A stretch of 64,000 nucleotides of DNA from Acidobacteriota bacterium (GTDB taxonomy: Bacteria > Acidobacteriota > Terriglobia > Acidiferrales > UBA7541): the NCBI GenBank assembly GCA_013289835.1, contig JABCZG010000009.1:62001-126000 (forward strand), read 5' to 3'. The position numbers and the translations under genes are program-made. Shown one piece after another: positions 43,573-52,799 of the stretch. The notes beneath the pieces were generated by a model, which was given only the letters and a program-made list of their open reading frames with translations, was not told the origin of the DNA and ran no database searches. Every line of letters begins with the position of its first letter. Position 1 is the first letter of the stretch.

Positions 43573-44750
43573 GCCAAAAATCCATGCTTGTCCTTGGCAT
43601 GATGTCCGGCACGTCCGCCGATGGCATTGATGTAGCCCTGGCGCGCATCTCTGGCGTTCCGCCAAAACTAAATGCCAAGTTGCTCCAGCACACTTCCGCG
43701 AAATTCCCTGCCGTTTTGAGGAAGGAGATACTTCGCGTTGCGGAACAGCGCCCCATCACCGCTGGCGAGCTCAGCCAATTGAATTTTCGATTGGGGAAAG
43801 CATTTGCCGATACGGCAATTTCGGCATGCCGGCATTTTCGCGTGCCGCCATCAAAAATCGGGTTCATTGGCAGCCACGGCCAAACCATTTTTCACCAGGG
43901 CCGTCCCGTTCGCTACTTCGGTTCGCCAACGGCCTCGACGTTGCAAATCGGCGAACCTTCCGTTATCGCTGCGCTTACCGGTATCACGACCGTCGCCGAT
44001 TTTCGCCCTGCAGACATCGCGCTCGGTGGTCAAGGCGCGCCGCTCGTTCCCTACGCCGACTATCTGCTCTATCGTCATGCGAAATTGGGCCGCGTCTCGC
44101 TCAATCTCGGCGGCATCGCTAACATCACCGTCCTACCGCGCGCGGCCAAACCGTCACAAATTCTCGCGTTCGACACTGGCCCCGCCAACATGCTCATCGA
44201 CGCCCTCGTCTCGCACTACACCCGCGGACGTCTCCGCTTCGACGCCAACGCACAACTTGCCTCGCAGGGCCGCAGCATCCCCGCGCTGCTCAACGAACTC
44301 CTTCGCGATCCTTATTTGAAGCTCGCGCCACCCAAGTCCACCGGCCGCGAATACTACGGCCACGCCTACCTACAGAAGGTGCTCGCCCTCGCCCGCCGCC
44401 ACCGCGCCAAACCCAACGACGTCATCCGCGCAGCAACCATTTTCACCGCACTCTCAGTGGTCGATGCCCTAAACCGCTTCGTCCTTCCCAAAACAAAAAT
44501 CCATCAACTCATCGTCTCCGGCGGTGGTGCACACAATCCGTTGATCCTCGCGCAACTCTCCGCCGCTCTTCCCGAAATCGAAGTCCTCCCCTCCGCTCGC
44601 CTTGGCATCGCCGAAGATGCCAAGGAAGCCTTCGCTTTCGCACTGCTCGCCTACGAATCCTTCCACCAGCGCCCCGCAAACATTCCCTCCGCAACCGGCG
44701 CGCACGGCCCCGCCATTCTCGGTAAAATCTCCTATGCCCCTCCGCGCTAA
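43569..44750 (+). CDS. anmK: Anhydro-N-acetylmuramic acid kinase
   Basis: A 393-residue ASKHA-fold kinase phosphorylating 1,6-anhydroMurNAc recovered from cell-wall turnover. Family signatures: LGMMSGTSADGIDVALARI, GSHGQTIFHQ, ADFRPADIALGGQGAPLVPYADYLLY, NLGGIANITVL, FDTGPANMLIDALV and VSGGGAHNPLILAQL. The ATG overlaps the mutS stop (ATGA), so the two are translationally coupled. Confidence 0.96.
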   Translation: MSQKSMLVLGMMSGTSADGIDVALARISGVPPKLNAKLLQHTSAKFPAVLRKEILRVAEQRPITAGELSQLNFRLGKAFADTAISACRHFRVPPSKIGFIGSHGQTIFHQGRPVRYFGSPTASTLQIGEPSVIAALTGITTVADFRPADIALGGQGAPLVPYADYLLYRHAKLGRVSLNLGGIANITVLPRAAKPSQILAFDTGPANMLIDALVSHYTRGRLRFDANAQLASQGRSIPALLNELLRDPYLKLAPPKSTGREYYGHAYLQKVLALARRHRAKPNDVIRAATIFTALSVVDALNRFVLPKTKIHQLIVSGGGAHNPLILAQLSAALPEIEVLPSARLGIAEDAKEAFAFALLAYESFHQRPANIPSATGAHGPAILGKISYAPPR

Positions 44751-46335
44751 ATTATTTCCAATCCTTCTCCGCACCCCTCTGTGTTTCGGCCTCTGTGAGC
44801 TCTGTGTTAAGTCCTTTTCCTTGCTTTTTCTGTCGCTAGTCTCGATTTCTCTCTCAGGCTGTTCGAATCGCAATCCGTCCGACCCCTCGACTCTCACTTT
44901 CCTCATCGAATCCAGCCCCACCAATCTCGACCCGCGCTTTGCCACCGACTCCCAATCGCAGCGCATTGACGCCCTTCTCTTCAGCGGCCTGCTCGAACGC
45001 GACAACCAGATGAATTTTCACGGCGACCTCGCCGAATCCTGGGACACGCCCAATCCGCTCACCTACGTTTTCCATCTCCGCCGCGACATCCGTTTTCACG
45101 ACGGCCACCCACTGACCGCCGCCGACGTCCAAGCCACCTTTGAATTCATCCGCAACCCAGCCAATAAATCTCCCAAACGTGGCGCGCTTCTTAAGGTCAC
45201 TTCCATCGAAGCCCCCGACGACGCCACCGTATTCTTCCATCTGAGCGAGCCGTATGCGTCCTTCCTTGTAAATCTAATTCCCTCCGCGATCGGTATCGTT
45301 CCCGCAAACGCCGGCGCGGATTTCTCGCGTCACCCAGTCGGCTCCGGTCCTTTTCGCTTCGTGCAACAAACGCAAGACGAAGAAGTCGTCGTAGAACGCA
45401 ACCCCGATTATCTTCGCGGCGCACCCTTGCTCGCGCGGGTGCGCTTCCGTGTCGTTCCCGACGCCGTCGTCCGGGCCCTCGAACTCCGCAAAGGCTCCGC
45501 CGATCTGGAAATGAGCTCGCTCTCTCCGGATCGCATTCCCGTCTTGGTGCGCCAACCCAATCTCGAAGTTACCGATCGGCCCGGCACGAATCTCACGTAT
45601 CTGGGATTCAACGTCGAAGATTCCATCTTGTCCCACCGCGAAGTCCGTCAAGCGCTGGCCTTTGCCACCGACCGCAACGCTCTCATCCAGTACTTGCTCC
45701 ATGGCCAGGCCAAGGTAGCATCGGGAGTTCTTCCTCCCGATCACTGGGCATTCGAATCAGACGTTGCACAATACGCCTTCGATCCAACGCGCGCGGAGAA
45801 ACTTCTCGACAGCGCCGGCTTCCCGCGCAAGCAAGGCGGCGTGCGCTTCCATCTCACGCTGAAATGCTCCACCGAAGAGCAAGCGCGCCTCATCGGCGCA
45901 GCCCTGCAAGAGCAATGGCGCCGCGTCGGCGTCGAACTCGAACTCCGCCCGCTCGAACTCGCCACCCTCTTTTCCGATGTTGCAAAGGGAAATTTTCAAA
46001 TCACCTACCAACGCTGGGTCGGCGCCAACACCGATCCGGACTTTTTCGAATACGCCTTCTCGTCAAAACGTTTTCCTCCCGATGGCGCCAATCGCGGACA
46101 CTACCGCAACGCGCGCATGGACGCCCTCACCGATCAAATTCGCGTGGAGATGAATCAGGAAAAAAGAAAAGCGCTATGCAGTGAAGTCCAAAAAATCCTC
46201 GCGGAAGATCTTCCCTACCTGCCGATGTGGTTCAACGACGTCGTCTCCGTCCACCGCCGCGCGCTTGGCGCGCTCGATCTTCCATCCACCGGCAACTACA
46301 ACTTCCTCGCGACGCTCAATCCCGGTCCGAAGTAG
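44734..46335 (+). CDS. Peptide/nickel-type ABC transporter substrate-binding lipoprotein (SBP family 5)
   Basis: A 533-residue lipoprotein. The signal peptide ends in a lipobox LSGC (Cys ~43). The mature part has the family-5 pattern TFLIESSPTNLDPRFATDSQSQRIDALLFSGLLERD, ESWDTPNPLTYVFHLRRDIRFHDGHPLTAADVQATFEFI, and GTNLTYLGFNVEDSILSHREVRQALAFATDR. It would capture oligopeptides in the periplasm; the permease and ATPase genes are not here. The chosen ATG overlaps the last 17 bp of anmK; a frame open further upstream is antisense-free but nested in anmK. The hydrophobic core of the signal (TPLCFGLCELCVKSFSLLF) is encoded by a dispersed repeat. With AnmK it may serve murein recycling. Confidence 0.9.
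   Translation: MPLRAKLFPILLRTPLCFGLCELCVKSFSLLFLSLVSISLSGCSNRNPSDPSTLTFLIESSPTNLDPRFATDSQSQRIDALLFSGLLERDNQMNFHGDLAESWDTPNPLTYVFHLRRDIRFHDGHPLTAADVQATFEFIRNPANKSPKRGALLKVTSIEAPDDATVFFHLSEPYASFLVNLIPSAIGIVPANAGADFSRHPVGSGPFRFVQQTQDEEVVVERNPDYLRGAPLLARVRFRVVPDAVVRALELRKGSADLEMSSLSPDRIPVLVRQPNLEVTDRPGTNLTYLGFNVEDSILSHREVRQALAFATDRNALIQYLLHGQAKVASGVLPPDHWAFESDVAQYAFDPTRAEKLLDSAGFPRKQGGVRFHLTLKCSTEEQARLIGAALQEQWRRVGVELELRPLELATLFSDVAKGNFQITYQRWVGANTDPDFFEYAFSSKRFPPDGANRGHYRNARMDALTDQIRVEMNQEKRKALCSEVQKILAEDLPYLPMWFNDVVSVHRRALGALDLPSTGNYNFLATLNPGPK
44771..44820 (+). repeat. CTCTGTG dispersed repeat, copy B (within a signal peptide)
   Basis: CCCCTCTGTGTTTCGGCCTCTGTG followed by AGCTCTGTGTTAAGTCC and TTTTCC. 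It lies in frame inside the signal sequence of the 44734 lipoprotein. Confidence 0.7.
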
Positions 46336-46347
46336 CAAGTTACAAAT

Positions 46348-46983
46348 TCACTGCAGCGCCTTCTCAATCTCCGCTAGCGGAATCGCGCCTTCCCTCCCGA
46401 CTTTCCACGCGTCGCCATTCAATTCCACAATTGTCGATGCGAGTGTCGCGCCCGTGTCGCCAGCGTCCAGCACCAGCGGCACGCGCAACCCCAGCTGCTT
46501 GATCACCTGTTCCGCGCTTGTGCAGGACGGGAATCCCGAAATATTGGCGCTCGTCCCCGTAATTGGCCCTTCGAATTCCTCGATCAAGCGGCGCACGATC
46601 TCGCTGTTCGGCCAGCGCAACGCGACGCGGCCCGTGCCTGCAGTCACTTTCAGAGGAATTCGCTGCGAGGCGTTCACCACCAGCGTCAACCCGCCCGGCC
46701 AGAACGCCTGCGCCAGGCGCAAAAATTTCCGGGGAGCTTCGCGCGCCAGCAAAACCGCCTGTTCCAGCGAACTGACGAGAATCGGCAGCGCCCGCGTTTC
46801 GGGGCGGCCCTTTACCCGGTAAATTTCGTCCACCGCGGCAAGATTAAACGGATCGGCAGCCAGCCCATAGAACGTGTCCGTGGGAATCGCAATCACACTC
46901 CCGCGCGTCAGGAAATGCGCCGCGTAGCGCAGCACCTCTGCTTCCGGAGTTTGCGCATTCACGCGCAGGCGTTCTGCGAGCAA
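46348..46983 (-). CDS. tsaC: L-threonylcarbamoyladenylate synthase (Sua5/YciO/YrdC)
   Basis: A 211-residue enzyme that makes threonylcarbamoyl-AMP for t6A37 tRNA modification. YrdC-domain wording: RGSVIAIPTDTFYGLAADPFNLAAVDEIYRVKGRPETRALPILVSS, FWPGGLTLVVNAS, VALRWPNSEIVRRLI, PITGTSANISGFPS, LVLDAGDTGATLASTIVEL. The C-terminal Sua5 extension is absent, so it is the short TsaC form. It is convergent with the substrate-binding lipoprotein gene. Confidence 0.94.
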   Translation of the reverse strand: MLAERLRVNAQTPEAEVLRYAAHFLTRGSVIAIPTDTFYGLAADPFNLAAVDEIYRVKGRPETRALPILVSSLEQAVLLAREAPRKFLRLAQAFWPGGLTLVVNASQRIPLKVTAGTGRVALRWPNSEIVRRLIEEFEGPITGTSANISGFPSCTSAEQVIKQLGLRVPLVLDAGDTGATLASTIVELNGDAWKVGREGAIPLAEIEKALQ

Positions 46984-47248
46984 CTTTTTGGCCTTTGGCG
47001 AAGTCGTGACGCCACCCTGCAGCGTTCCGCCAGCGCTGCCCTTATTTCGGCGACGCTACCATACCCCTGTACGCCGCGCAATAAGAGCCTAAGGCGACCG
47101 GGTTTCTTCCCTTGACCGGCAGTGGCTTGAGACGGGCTCCAACACATGGAGGTTTACGTCGGAACGAGCGCTTTTTCCCTTTAGCGCTTCAGCGGCCTGA
47201 CCGAACGGTGTAATTGTGCGTTAACGGATGAGATGGGAAGATTGTCCC

Positions 47249-47536
47249 ATGGCTGTGCAACTAAGGACGACGCTTCGGTTCCTATTCTGGTTGGGGTTGC
47301 TTCTTTTTGAAGTGATCTTAGCTGTAGCGTTCTACGTAGTTCCACAGTTTCAATCACATGAGTTCAACGCACACCCAAACATTGGTTTGGAAATGGACGC
47401 CGTGCTGCAGAAATATCCGACCCTAAAGATCGCACTCATTGCGTATTTAACGATCTTCTTATTTGGCAACGCCGGATTGATCGTCATGGTCTGGCGATCG
47501 TACAAAAATCTTCGGCTCGCTACCCGGAATGAGTGA
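47249..47536 (+). CDS. Small two-helix membrane protein
   Basis: A 95-residue protein with two transmembrane helices (LRFLFWLGLLLFEVILAVAFYVV and LKIALIAYLTIFLFGNAGLIVMVW) around a periplasmic-type loop and a basic C-terminal tail. I use the second ATG (MAVQL...). It is isolated, A+T-richer than the neighbours, and resembles no family I can name. The 265 bp upstream (46984-47248) holds its promoter and no gene. Confidence 0.7.
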   Translation: MAVQLRTTLRFLFWLGLLLFEVILAVAFYVVPQFQSHEFNAHPNIGLEMDAVLQKYPTLKIALIAYLTIFLFGNAGLIVMVWRSYKNLRLATRNE

Positions 47537-47595
47537 ATCCATGCTGAATGCCGCTCGGGATTGGCCTCAACAATAGAAAATTTGCTACCCTCCAC

Positions 47596-48546
47596 ATGAT
47601 GGCCACGCCCGGAAAAGTCGCTCGCAGTGCGCGCTCCACTGGTGACACGGCGCTCTTGACCAGCCGCGAGAATCGTTGGCTCAAGGAATTTCGCATGGCT
47701 CTCCGCGGGGGCTTGACTACCGAAAACGGCTTCGTCGGTGTCGAAGGCCCACGTCTCGTTGAAGAGGCCCTCCGCTCCGGTTGCCGCATTCAGGCTGTGC
47801 TCTTCAGCGAATCCGGCGAGCGCCATCATGAACGCCTCTCTCCCCTGATTAACCCAGCTGAGATGGCTTTTCCCATTCTGCGCACCACTGACCGCCTCTT
47901 TGAAGGACTCGCCGATACTGAGCACCCGCAAGGAGTCGCGGCTCTCGTCCATCCACGCGAGAGTTCCTTCGATGATCTTGTGCGAACACCCGCTTCCGCT
48001 TGCTCACCTCTGCTTGTTGTCCTCGCTGGCGTTCAGGATCCCGGCAACGTGGGAACCATCCTGCGGACGGCCGCCGCGTTCGGCGCGACCGGCGCTGCCA
48101 CCGCCGCTTCCGGCATTAGTGGTACGGCCAGCCCGTTTTCTCCCAAAGCCTTGCGCGCTTCCGCTGGAGCGGCGCTGCATCTGCCCGTCCTTGCCGGAAT
48201 GTCTCTCTCCATTCTGCTTGCGCAGCTTAAGGTCGCTGGCGTCCGCACGCTCGCCTCCAGCGTCCACGATTCGCGCGACACCACGCAGCCGCTCTTCGCC
48301 CCGTGGGAGCTCGATTGGTGCCAGCCGGTCGCGTTACTGGTCGGCAACGAAGGTGCGGGGCTTCCCGAAGAAGTGGAACGCAGCGCCGATGCGCGGATTC
48401 GAATCCCCATGGCCACTGGCGTCGAATCGTTGAACGCTGCTGCCGCCGCGGCCGTTCTCTTCTACGAGGCGGCCCGGCAAAGAAACTCCGTTGCCGCGCC
48501 GCACATCCAAGAATCAACCGCCGTCCGACGGCCCGAAAACTCGTGA
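47596..48546 (+). CDS. TrmH/SpoU family RNA 2'-O-methyltransferase
   Basis: A 316-residue SPOUT methyltransferase using SAM on tRNA or rRNA ribose. An N-terminal substrate-binding domain (ENRWLKEFRMALRGG..., FVGVEGPRLVEEALRSG) precedes the knotted domain with three signature motifs: GVQDPGNVGTILRTAAAFGA, VALLVGNEGAGLPEEV and IPMATGVESLNAAAAAAVLFYEAAR. It cannot be assigned to a specific site (RlmB-like is plausible). The stop overlaps the rarA GTG start. Confidence 0.93.
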   Translation: MMATPGKVARSARSTGDTALLTSRENRWLKEFRMALRGGLTTENGFVGVEGPRLVEEALRSGCRIQAVLFSESGERHHERLSPLINPAEMAFPILRTTDRLFEGLADTEHPQGVAALVHPRESSFDDLVRTPASACSPLLVVLAGVQDPGNVGTILRTAAAFGATGAATAASGISGTASPFSPKALRASAGAALHLPVLAGMSLSILLAQLKVAGVRTLASSVHDSRDTTQPLFAPWELDWCQPVALLVGNEGAGLPEEVERSADARIRIPMATGVESLNAAAAAAVLFYEAARQRNSVAAPHIQESTAVRRPENS

Positions 48547-49895
48547 GCCTCTTCTCCAAATTGCCGCAGTCGTTCGAAGCAGACGTTCCTGCTGCCAATC
48601 AGCCGCTGGCCGAGCGCATGCGACCGCGCACGCTCGACGAATTCATCGGCCAGGAGAAACCTCTCGGAGCGGGCAAATCGTTGCGCGTGCAAATCGAAAG
48701 CGACAATCTCGGCTCCATGCTTTTCTGGGGACCGCCAGGCTGCGGAAAAACTACCCTCGCGCGGCTCATTGCCCGTTTAACGCGCTCCGAATTTGTCTCC
48801 TTCAGCGCCGTCCTCGCAGGCATCAAGGAAATCAAGGAAGTCATGGCCGTCGCGGAACAGAAGGCGCGTTCTGGCCATCGCACCATCGTTTTTGTGGATG
48901 AAGTTCACCGCTTCAACAAAGCCCAGCAGGACGCCTTTCTCCCGCACGTCGAAGCAGGCCACATCATCTTCATCGGCGCAACCACGGAGAACCCTTCCTT
49001 CGAAGTCATCTCGCCGCTTCTTTCGCGCACCAAGGTCTACGTCCTCGAGCCGCTAGCCACGCCACAAATCGCCGAGCTTCTCCGCCGCGCCCTAACCGAC
49101 AAAGAACACGGCTTCGGCAACGAATCGATCGTAGCTCCCGACGAAATCCTGTTTCGAATCGCCTCCTTCGCCAATGGCGACGCTCGCGCCGCGTACAACA
49201 CGTTGGAACTCGCCGTTCGCAGCGCGCGCCCCGACGAAAGCGGCGCCCAAGTCCTCACGCCCGAACTTCTCGAAGACGTCCTGCAACGAAAACTCCTTCG
49301 CTACGACAAAGCCGGCGAAGAGCACTACAACCTCATCTCCGCGCTGCACAAGTCCGTGCGCAATTCCGATCCCGACGCCGCGCTCTACTGGCTTGCGCGC
49401 ATGCTCGAATCCGGCGAAGACCCGCTCTACCTTGCGCGCCGCATGGTCCGCATGGCCAGCGAAGACATCGGCCTCGCCGAACCCGGTGCGCTCGCCATCA
49501 CCCTCGCCGCCAAAGACGCGTTCGATTTTCTCGGCGCGCCCGAAGGCCATCTCGCCCTCGCGCAAGCCGCGGTCTATCTTTCGCTCGCGCCAAAATCCAA
49601 CGCGCTCTACACCGGCTATGGCAGCGTCATCGAAGACGTGCGCAAGAACGAAGCCGATCCCGTCCCGCTCCATCTCCGCAACGCCACCACCGGCCTCATG
49701 AAAAACATCGGCTACGGCGAAGGCTACAAATACGCCCACAATTTCGAGGAGAAAGTCACCGACATGGCGTGCCTCCCCGACAATTTAGCTGGCCGCACCT
49801 ACTACCAGCCCACCGACCAGGGCTTCGAACAGCGCCTCCGCCAGCGCCTCGACGAAATTCGAAAAATAAGATCGCGTGCCGCGCCTGGAACCTGA
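48543..49895 (+). CDS. rarA: Replication-associated recombination protein A (RarA/MgsA)
   Basis: A 450-residue AAA+ ATPase acting at stalled forks. It begins [28 protein letters not shown] and has Walker [16 protein letters not shown], Walker [24 protein letters not shown], sensor-1 [18 protein letters not shown], arginine finger region, and the RarA-specific tetramerisation C-terminus ([48 protein letters not shown]). The start is a GTG overlapping the methyltransferase stop (GTGA). The frame extends upstream, but that part is antisense-like basic sequence inside the methyltransferase gene. Confidence 0.95.
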   Translation: MSLFSKLPQSFEADVPAANQPLAERMRPRTLDEFIGQEKPLGAGKSLRVQIESDNLGSMLFWGPPGCGKTTLARLIARLTRSEFVSFSAVLAGIKEIKEVMAVAEQKARSGHRTIVFVDEVHRFNKAQQDAFLPHVEAGHIIFIGATTENPSFEVISPLLSRTKVYVLEPLATPQIAELLRRALTDKEHGFGNESIVAPDEILFRIASFANGDARAAYNTLELAVRSARPDESGAQVLTPELLEDVLQRKLLRYDKAGEEHYNLISALHKSVRNSDPDAALYWLARMLESGEDPLYLARRMVRMASEDIGLAEPGALAITLAAKDAFDFLGAPEGHLALAQAAVYLSLAPKSNALYTGYGSVIEDVRKNEADPVPLHLRNATTGLMKNIGYGEGYKYAHNFEEKVTDMACLPDNLAGRTYYQPTDQGFEQRLRQRLDEIRKIRSRAAPGT

Positions 49896-49904
49896 GGTGA
49901 GCCG

Positions 49905-50843
49905 ATGAAACGCATGGCTTGTGCTCTTGCAATTCTCGTATTCTGCATGGCCGCTCCCGCGAGCGATCCGCCCAAGCGTCCTCGCATCTCTGGCATCGCG
50001 TACGTGCGAATACTAGTGACAAATCTTGACAAAGCGAGGGAATTCTATTCCCTGGCGCTCAGTCCGATTTCCCCTCCGGTTAGCACGCAAACTCCATGCG
50101 ACTGGTGCGAGCGGGCACCTATTTTTCCTGCATTCGGGCCGAAACGACTTGGTCCAATCGAACTCGAAACCTTGCCTTCGCAAGGTGCCGCCAGCTCTTT
50201 GAAAGAAGTTGCTTTCACTACGGACGATGCCACGAAACTACGAGACTTCCTGAAGAAGAACCACGTTGCTACGGAGAAACTGACCAAGTGTGGTGAGGAC
50301 CCCTGCTTTAGCGTGTCCGATCCGGAAAATCATCGGCTCGTCTTCGTGCAAAGGATCACTCATCCCCCGATCGAGATTCCGGGAGCGTACTCGTCCGTTG
50401 CTATCAGCGAACCGATCATTCACGTCGGATTTGTTGTTCGTGACCGCGCCGCCGAAGATCGCTTCTACAAGGACATTCTCGGCTTCCACCTCTACTGGCA
50501 AGGGGGCAGGAAGGACGACGAAACCGACTGGGTGAACATGCAAGTCCCCGACGGGACCGACTGGATCGAATACATGCTCAACGTCCCCGCCAACGCCGAC
50601 CATCACACACTCGGCGGGATGAACCACATCGCGCTCGGCGTCCCAGACATTCACGCCGCGGAAGCGCAACTTCGCAAGAACGGTTGGACCGGCACCGAAG
50701 AGCCCAAAATCGGCCGCGGCGGCAAATGGCAGCTCAATCTCTACGACCCCGACGACACGCGGGTCGAACTCATGGAATTCACGCCCGTGCAAAAACCCTG
50801 TTGTTCCGAATATACCGGCCCGCACCCTGGTCCCAACCGGTGA
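49905..50843 (+). CDS. Secreted double-VOC protein 1
   Basis: A 312-residue exported protein: signal peptide KRMACALAILVFCMAAPASD, then PPKRPRISGIAYVRILVTNLDKAREFYSLAL (VOC domain 1) and HVGFVVRDRAAEDRFYKDILGFHLYWQGG (domain 2). Metal-type ligands are visible only in domain 2: His of HVGF, His of MNHIALGV and Glu of VELMEF. Domain 1 lacks the first His. The C-terminus ends EFTPVQKPCCSEYTGPHPGP, repeated in the two following paralogs. It is 10 bp downstream of rarA. VOC folds include glyoxalases, dioxygenases and resistance proteins; the substrate is unknown and the site of action is presumably periplasmic. Confidence 0.85.
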   Translation: MKRMACALAILVFCMAAPASDPPKRPRISGIAYVRILVTNLDKAREFYSLALSPISPPVSTQTPCDWCERAPIFPAFGPKRLGPIELETLPSQGAASSLKEVAFTTDDATKLRDFLKKNHVATEKLTKCGEDPCFSVSDPENHRLVFVQRITHPPIEIPGAYSSVAISEPIIHVGFVVRDRAAEDRFYKDILGFHLYWQGGRKDDETDWVNMQVPDGTDWIEYMLNVPANADHHTLGGMNHIALGVPDIHAAEAQLRKNGWTGTEEPKIGRGGKWQLNLYDPDDTRVELMEFTPVQKPCCSEYTGPHPGPNR

Positions 50844-50929
50844 TGCATTTCCCAAACAATCTCGCCCCATGTCAAAATTGTTCGAGCACCAAATGAACCG
50901 GGTGGACGTGAAAGTTCTGAGGTCATAGA

Positions 50930-51862
50930 ATGAGAAGGACCGCATTGCTGCTAACGAGTTTGCTGCTCTGCTGCGCGGTTGTTGCGAAGCGCATCCCGCC
51001 GAAGCGCCCGCGCATTCTAGGCATTGCCGGCGCGACGATTCTTGTTTCCAACGTGGCCGACGCTCGCAATTTTTACCTGAAACTCATCGACCCAAATCAC
51101 GTCTGCAACTATTGCGAGCAAGCTCCCGCGCGATTTCTGTTTCTTCCCAACGGCCAGCGCATCACCCTCGAAAAAGCGCCCGACCCTCTTCCTGCAAATC
51201 TTCTCGGCGAAGTTTCTCTCCTCACCGAAGACCTCGAAGGCTTCAAACGATATTTCCATGCCAACAAAATTGAGTTCGGCGAAGTCCGGCAAAAGCGAGG
51301 CGGCGAGCTCATCCGTATCGTGCTTCAGGATCCCGAAGGACATCACATTTCGATCACCGACTCCTATCACTTAGCCAACGCCGACGATCTGAGCGCCGGC
51401 CTGCCCCCTTCGCACGCGCGCAATTCGGTTCGCATCATTCACGCCGGCTTCATCGTCAACGACCGCGCCGCCGCCGATCACTTCTACCAGGATGTTCTCG
51501 GCTTCCATCTCTACTGGCACGGCGGCATGAAGGACGACGAAACCAGTTGGGTCGCCATGCAAGTTCCCGATGGCACCGACTGGGTCGAATACATGCTCAA
51601 CATCTCGCCCACCGCCGATAAACGCACACGCGGCGTCATGAATCACATCTCTCTTGGCGTCCCCGACATCCACGCCATCCAAGCACAAATCGTGAAAGCT
51701 GGCGTCAAACTCACCGAACAACCCCAAATCGGCCGCAACGGCAAATGGCAGCTCAATCTCTACGACGCCGATGCCACCCGCGTCGAATTCATGGAATTTA
51801 CGCCCGTCCAAAAACCGTGCTGCTCCGAATTCGCCGGCGCGCATCCAGGGCCTCACCCGTGA
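50930..51862 (+). CDS. Secreted double-VOC protein 2
   Basis: A 310-residue paralog of the preceding gene. Signal peptide RRTALLLTSLLLCCAVVAK, then IPPKRPRILGIAGATILVSNVADARNFYLKLID and, in domain 2, IHAGFIVNDRAAADHFYQDVLGFHLYWHGGMKDDETSW. The metal-site residues of domain 2 are kept (HAGF, MNHISLGVPD, VEFMEF). The CNYCEQAP segment matches CDWCERAP in protein 1. It ends EFTPVQKPCCSEFAGAHPGP. Confidence 0.85.
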   Translation: MRRTALLLTSLLLCCAVVAKRIPPKRPRILGIAGATILVSNVADARNFYLKLIDPNHVCNYCEQAPARFLFLPNGQRITLEKAPDPLPANLLGEVSLLTEDLEGFKRYFHANKIEFGEVRQKRGGELIRIVLQDPEGHHISITDSYHLANADDLSAGLPPSHARNSVRIIHAGFIVNDRAAADHFYQDVLGFHLYWHGGMKDDETSWVAMQVPDGTDWVEYMLNISPTADKRTRGVMNHISLGVPDIHAIQAQIVKAGVKLTEQPQIGRNGKWQLNLYDADATRVEFMEFTPVQKPCCSEFAGAHPGPHP

Positions 51863-51887
51863 CATACTTTCACGCGCATCTCATTCC

Positions 51888-52799
51888 ATGACAGAATCTC
51901 TTGCCACTCCAATGAATCGCATCGTCCTCTTTGTGGTCATTGTTCTAGCTGGCCTTTCGCTCGGCGCGCAAGAGGAACCCCTGCGTCCAAGAATCTACGG
52001 CATCGGCTGGGTTCGCCTGCGCGTCACCAATCTTGAAAAGGCAAAGCACTTCTACGAGGACATCCTGCAACTGAAGGAGTTTCCGAACAAGTGTTTTACG
52101 CCATCTGCCGTCTGCTTGTGGATTAACGAGACACAAAAGCTGGAACTTGTACCCACTTCCTCCCCAGATGACAAGGGTGGTTTAGACCTTGTGGGGTTCT
52201 TTACGGTCGACCTCAAGAAAATGCGCCGCTACCTGTATTCGCAAGGGCTGATGCCGGGCGAAATCGTACAAAATGAAAGGCAATACTTTGAAATGCGGGA
52301 TTTTGAGGATCACCGCATCGCCTTCGAATCAGCATTCGAAAACCTTGGAAACGTATTCTCGCCTGTTAGCTCAAAGATCCTTCATGCTGGTTTCGTCGTC
52401 CGCGATATCTGCAAGGAAGATAAGTTCTACAAGGACATCCTCGATTTCGAACTCTATTGGTACGGCGGGTTCCAGGATCAGGACGTCGATTGGTACGAAA
52501 TCCAGGCTCCCGATGGCTTCGAATGGATCGAATACATGCTCAACATCCCCGCGAACGCCGACCACAAAGAACTCGGCGTGCAGAATCATTTTTCCCTCGG
52601 CGTGAAAGATGCCCAAGCCGCCGCGGTCCAATTGCGCAAAAATGGTCTGAACTCGTTCGACGGTCCGGAAATCGGCCGCGACGGAAAAAATAGTCTCGAC
52701 GCCTACGACCCCGACGGCACACGCGTCGAAATCATGGAGTTCACGCCGACGCAAACTCCCTGCTGCCGTCCCTACACCGCGCCACATCCAAAACCATGA
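51888..52799 (+). CDS. Secreted double-VOC protein 3
   Basis: A 303-residue third paralog, more diverged. Signal region NRIVLFVVIVLAGLSLGAQE, then PLRPRIYGIGWVRLRVTNLEKAKHFYEDIL and, in domain 2, LHAGFVVRDICKEDKFYKDILDFELYWYGGFQDQDVDW. Ligands are HAGF, QNHFSLGV and VEIMEF. It ends EFTPTQTPCCRPYTAPHP. Start candidates are ATGs at 51888 and 51912; the latter puts the positive residue next to the hydrophobic core. The stop overlaps the ATG of the beta-propeller gene (ATGA), giving translational coupling. Confidence 0.82.
   Translation: MTESLATPMNRIVLFVVIVLAGLSLGAQEEPLRPRIYGIGWVRLRVTNLEKAKHFYEDILQLKEFPNKCFTPSAVCLWINETQKLELVPTSSPDDKGGLDLVGFFTVDLKKMRRYLYSQGLMPGEIVQNERQYFEMRDFEDHRIAFESAFENLGNVFSPVSSKILHAGFVVRDICKEDKFYKDILDFELYWYGGFQDQDVDWYEIQAPDGFEWIEYMLNIPANADHKELGVQNHFSLGVKDAQAAAVQLRKNGLNSFDGPEIGRDGKNSLDAYDPDGTRVEIMEFTPTQTPCCRPYTAPHPKP

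Noticed and set aside
48303..48542. Upstream extension of rarA to an ATG at 48303
   Set aside because: The 80 extra codons are Arg/Cys-rich and lie inside the methyltransferase gene; the GTG overlapping its stop gives the normal RarA N-terminus.
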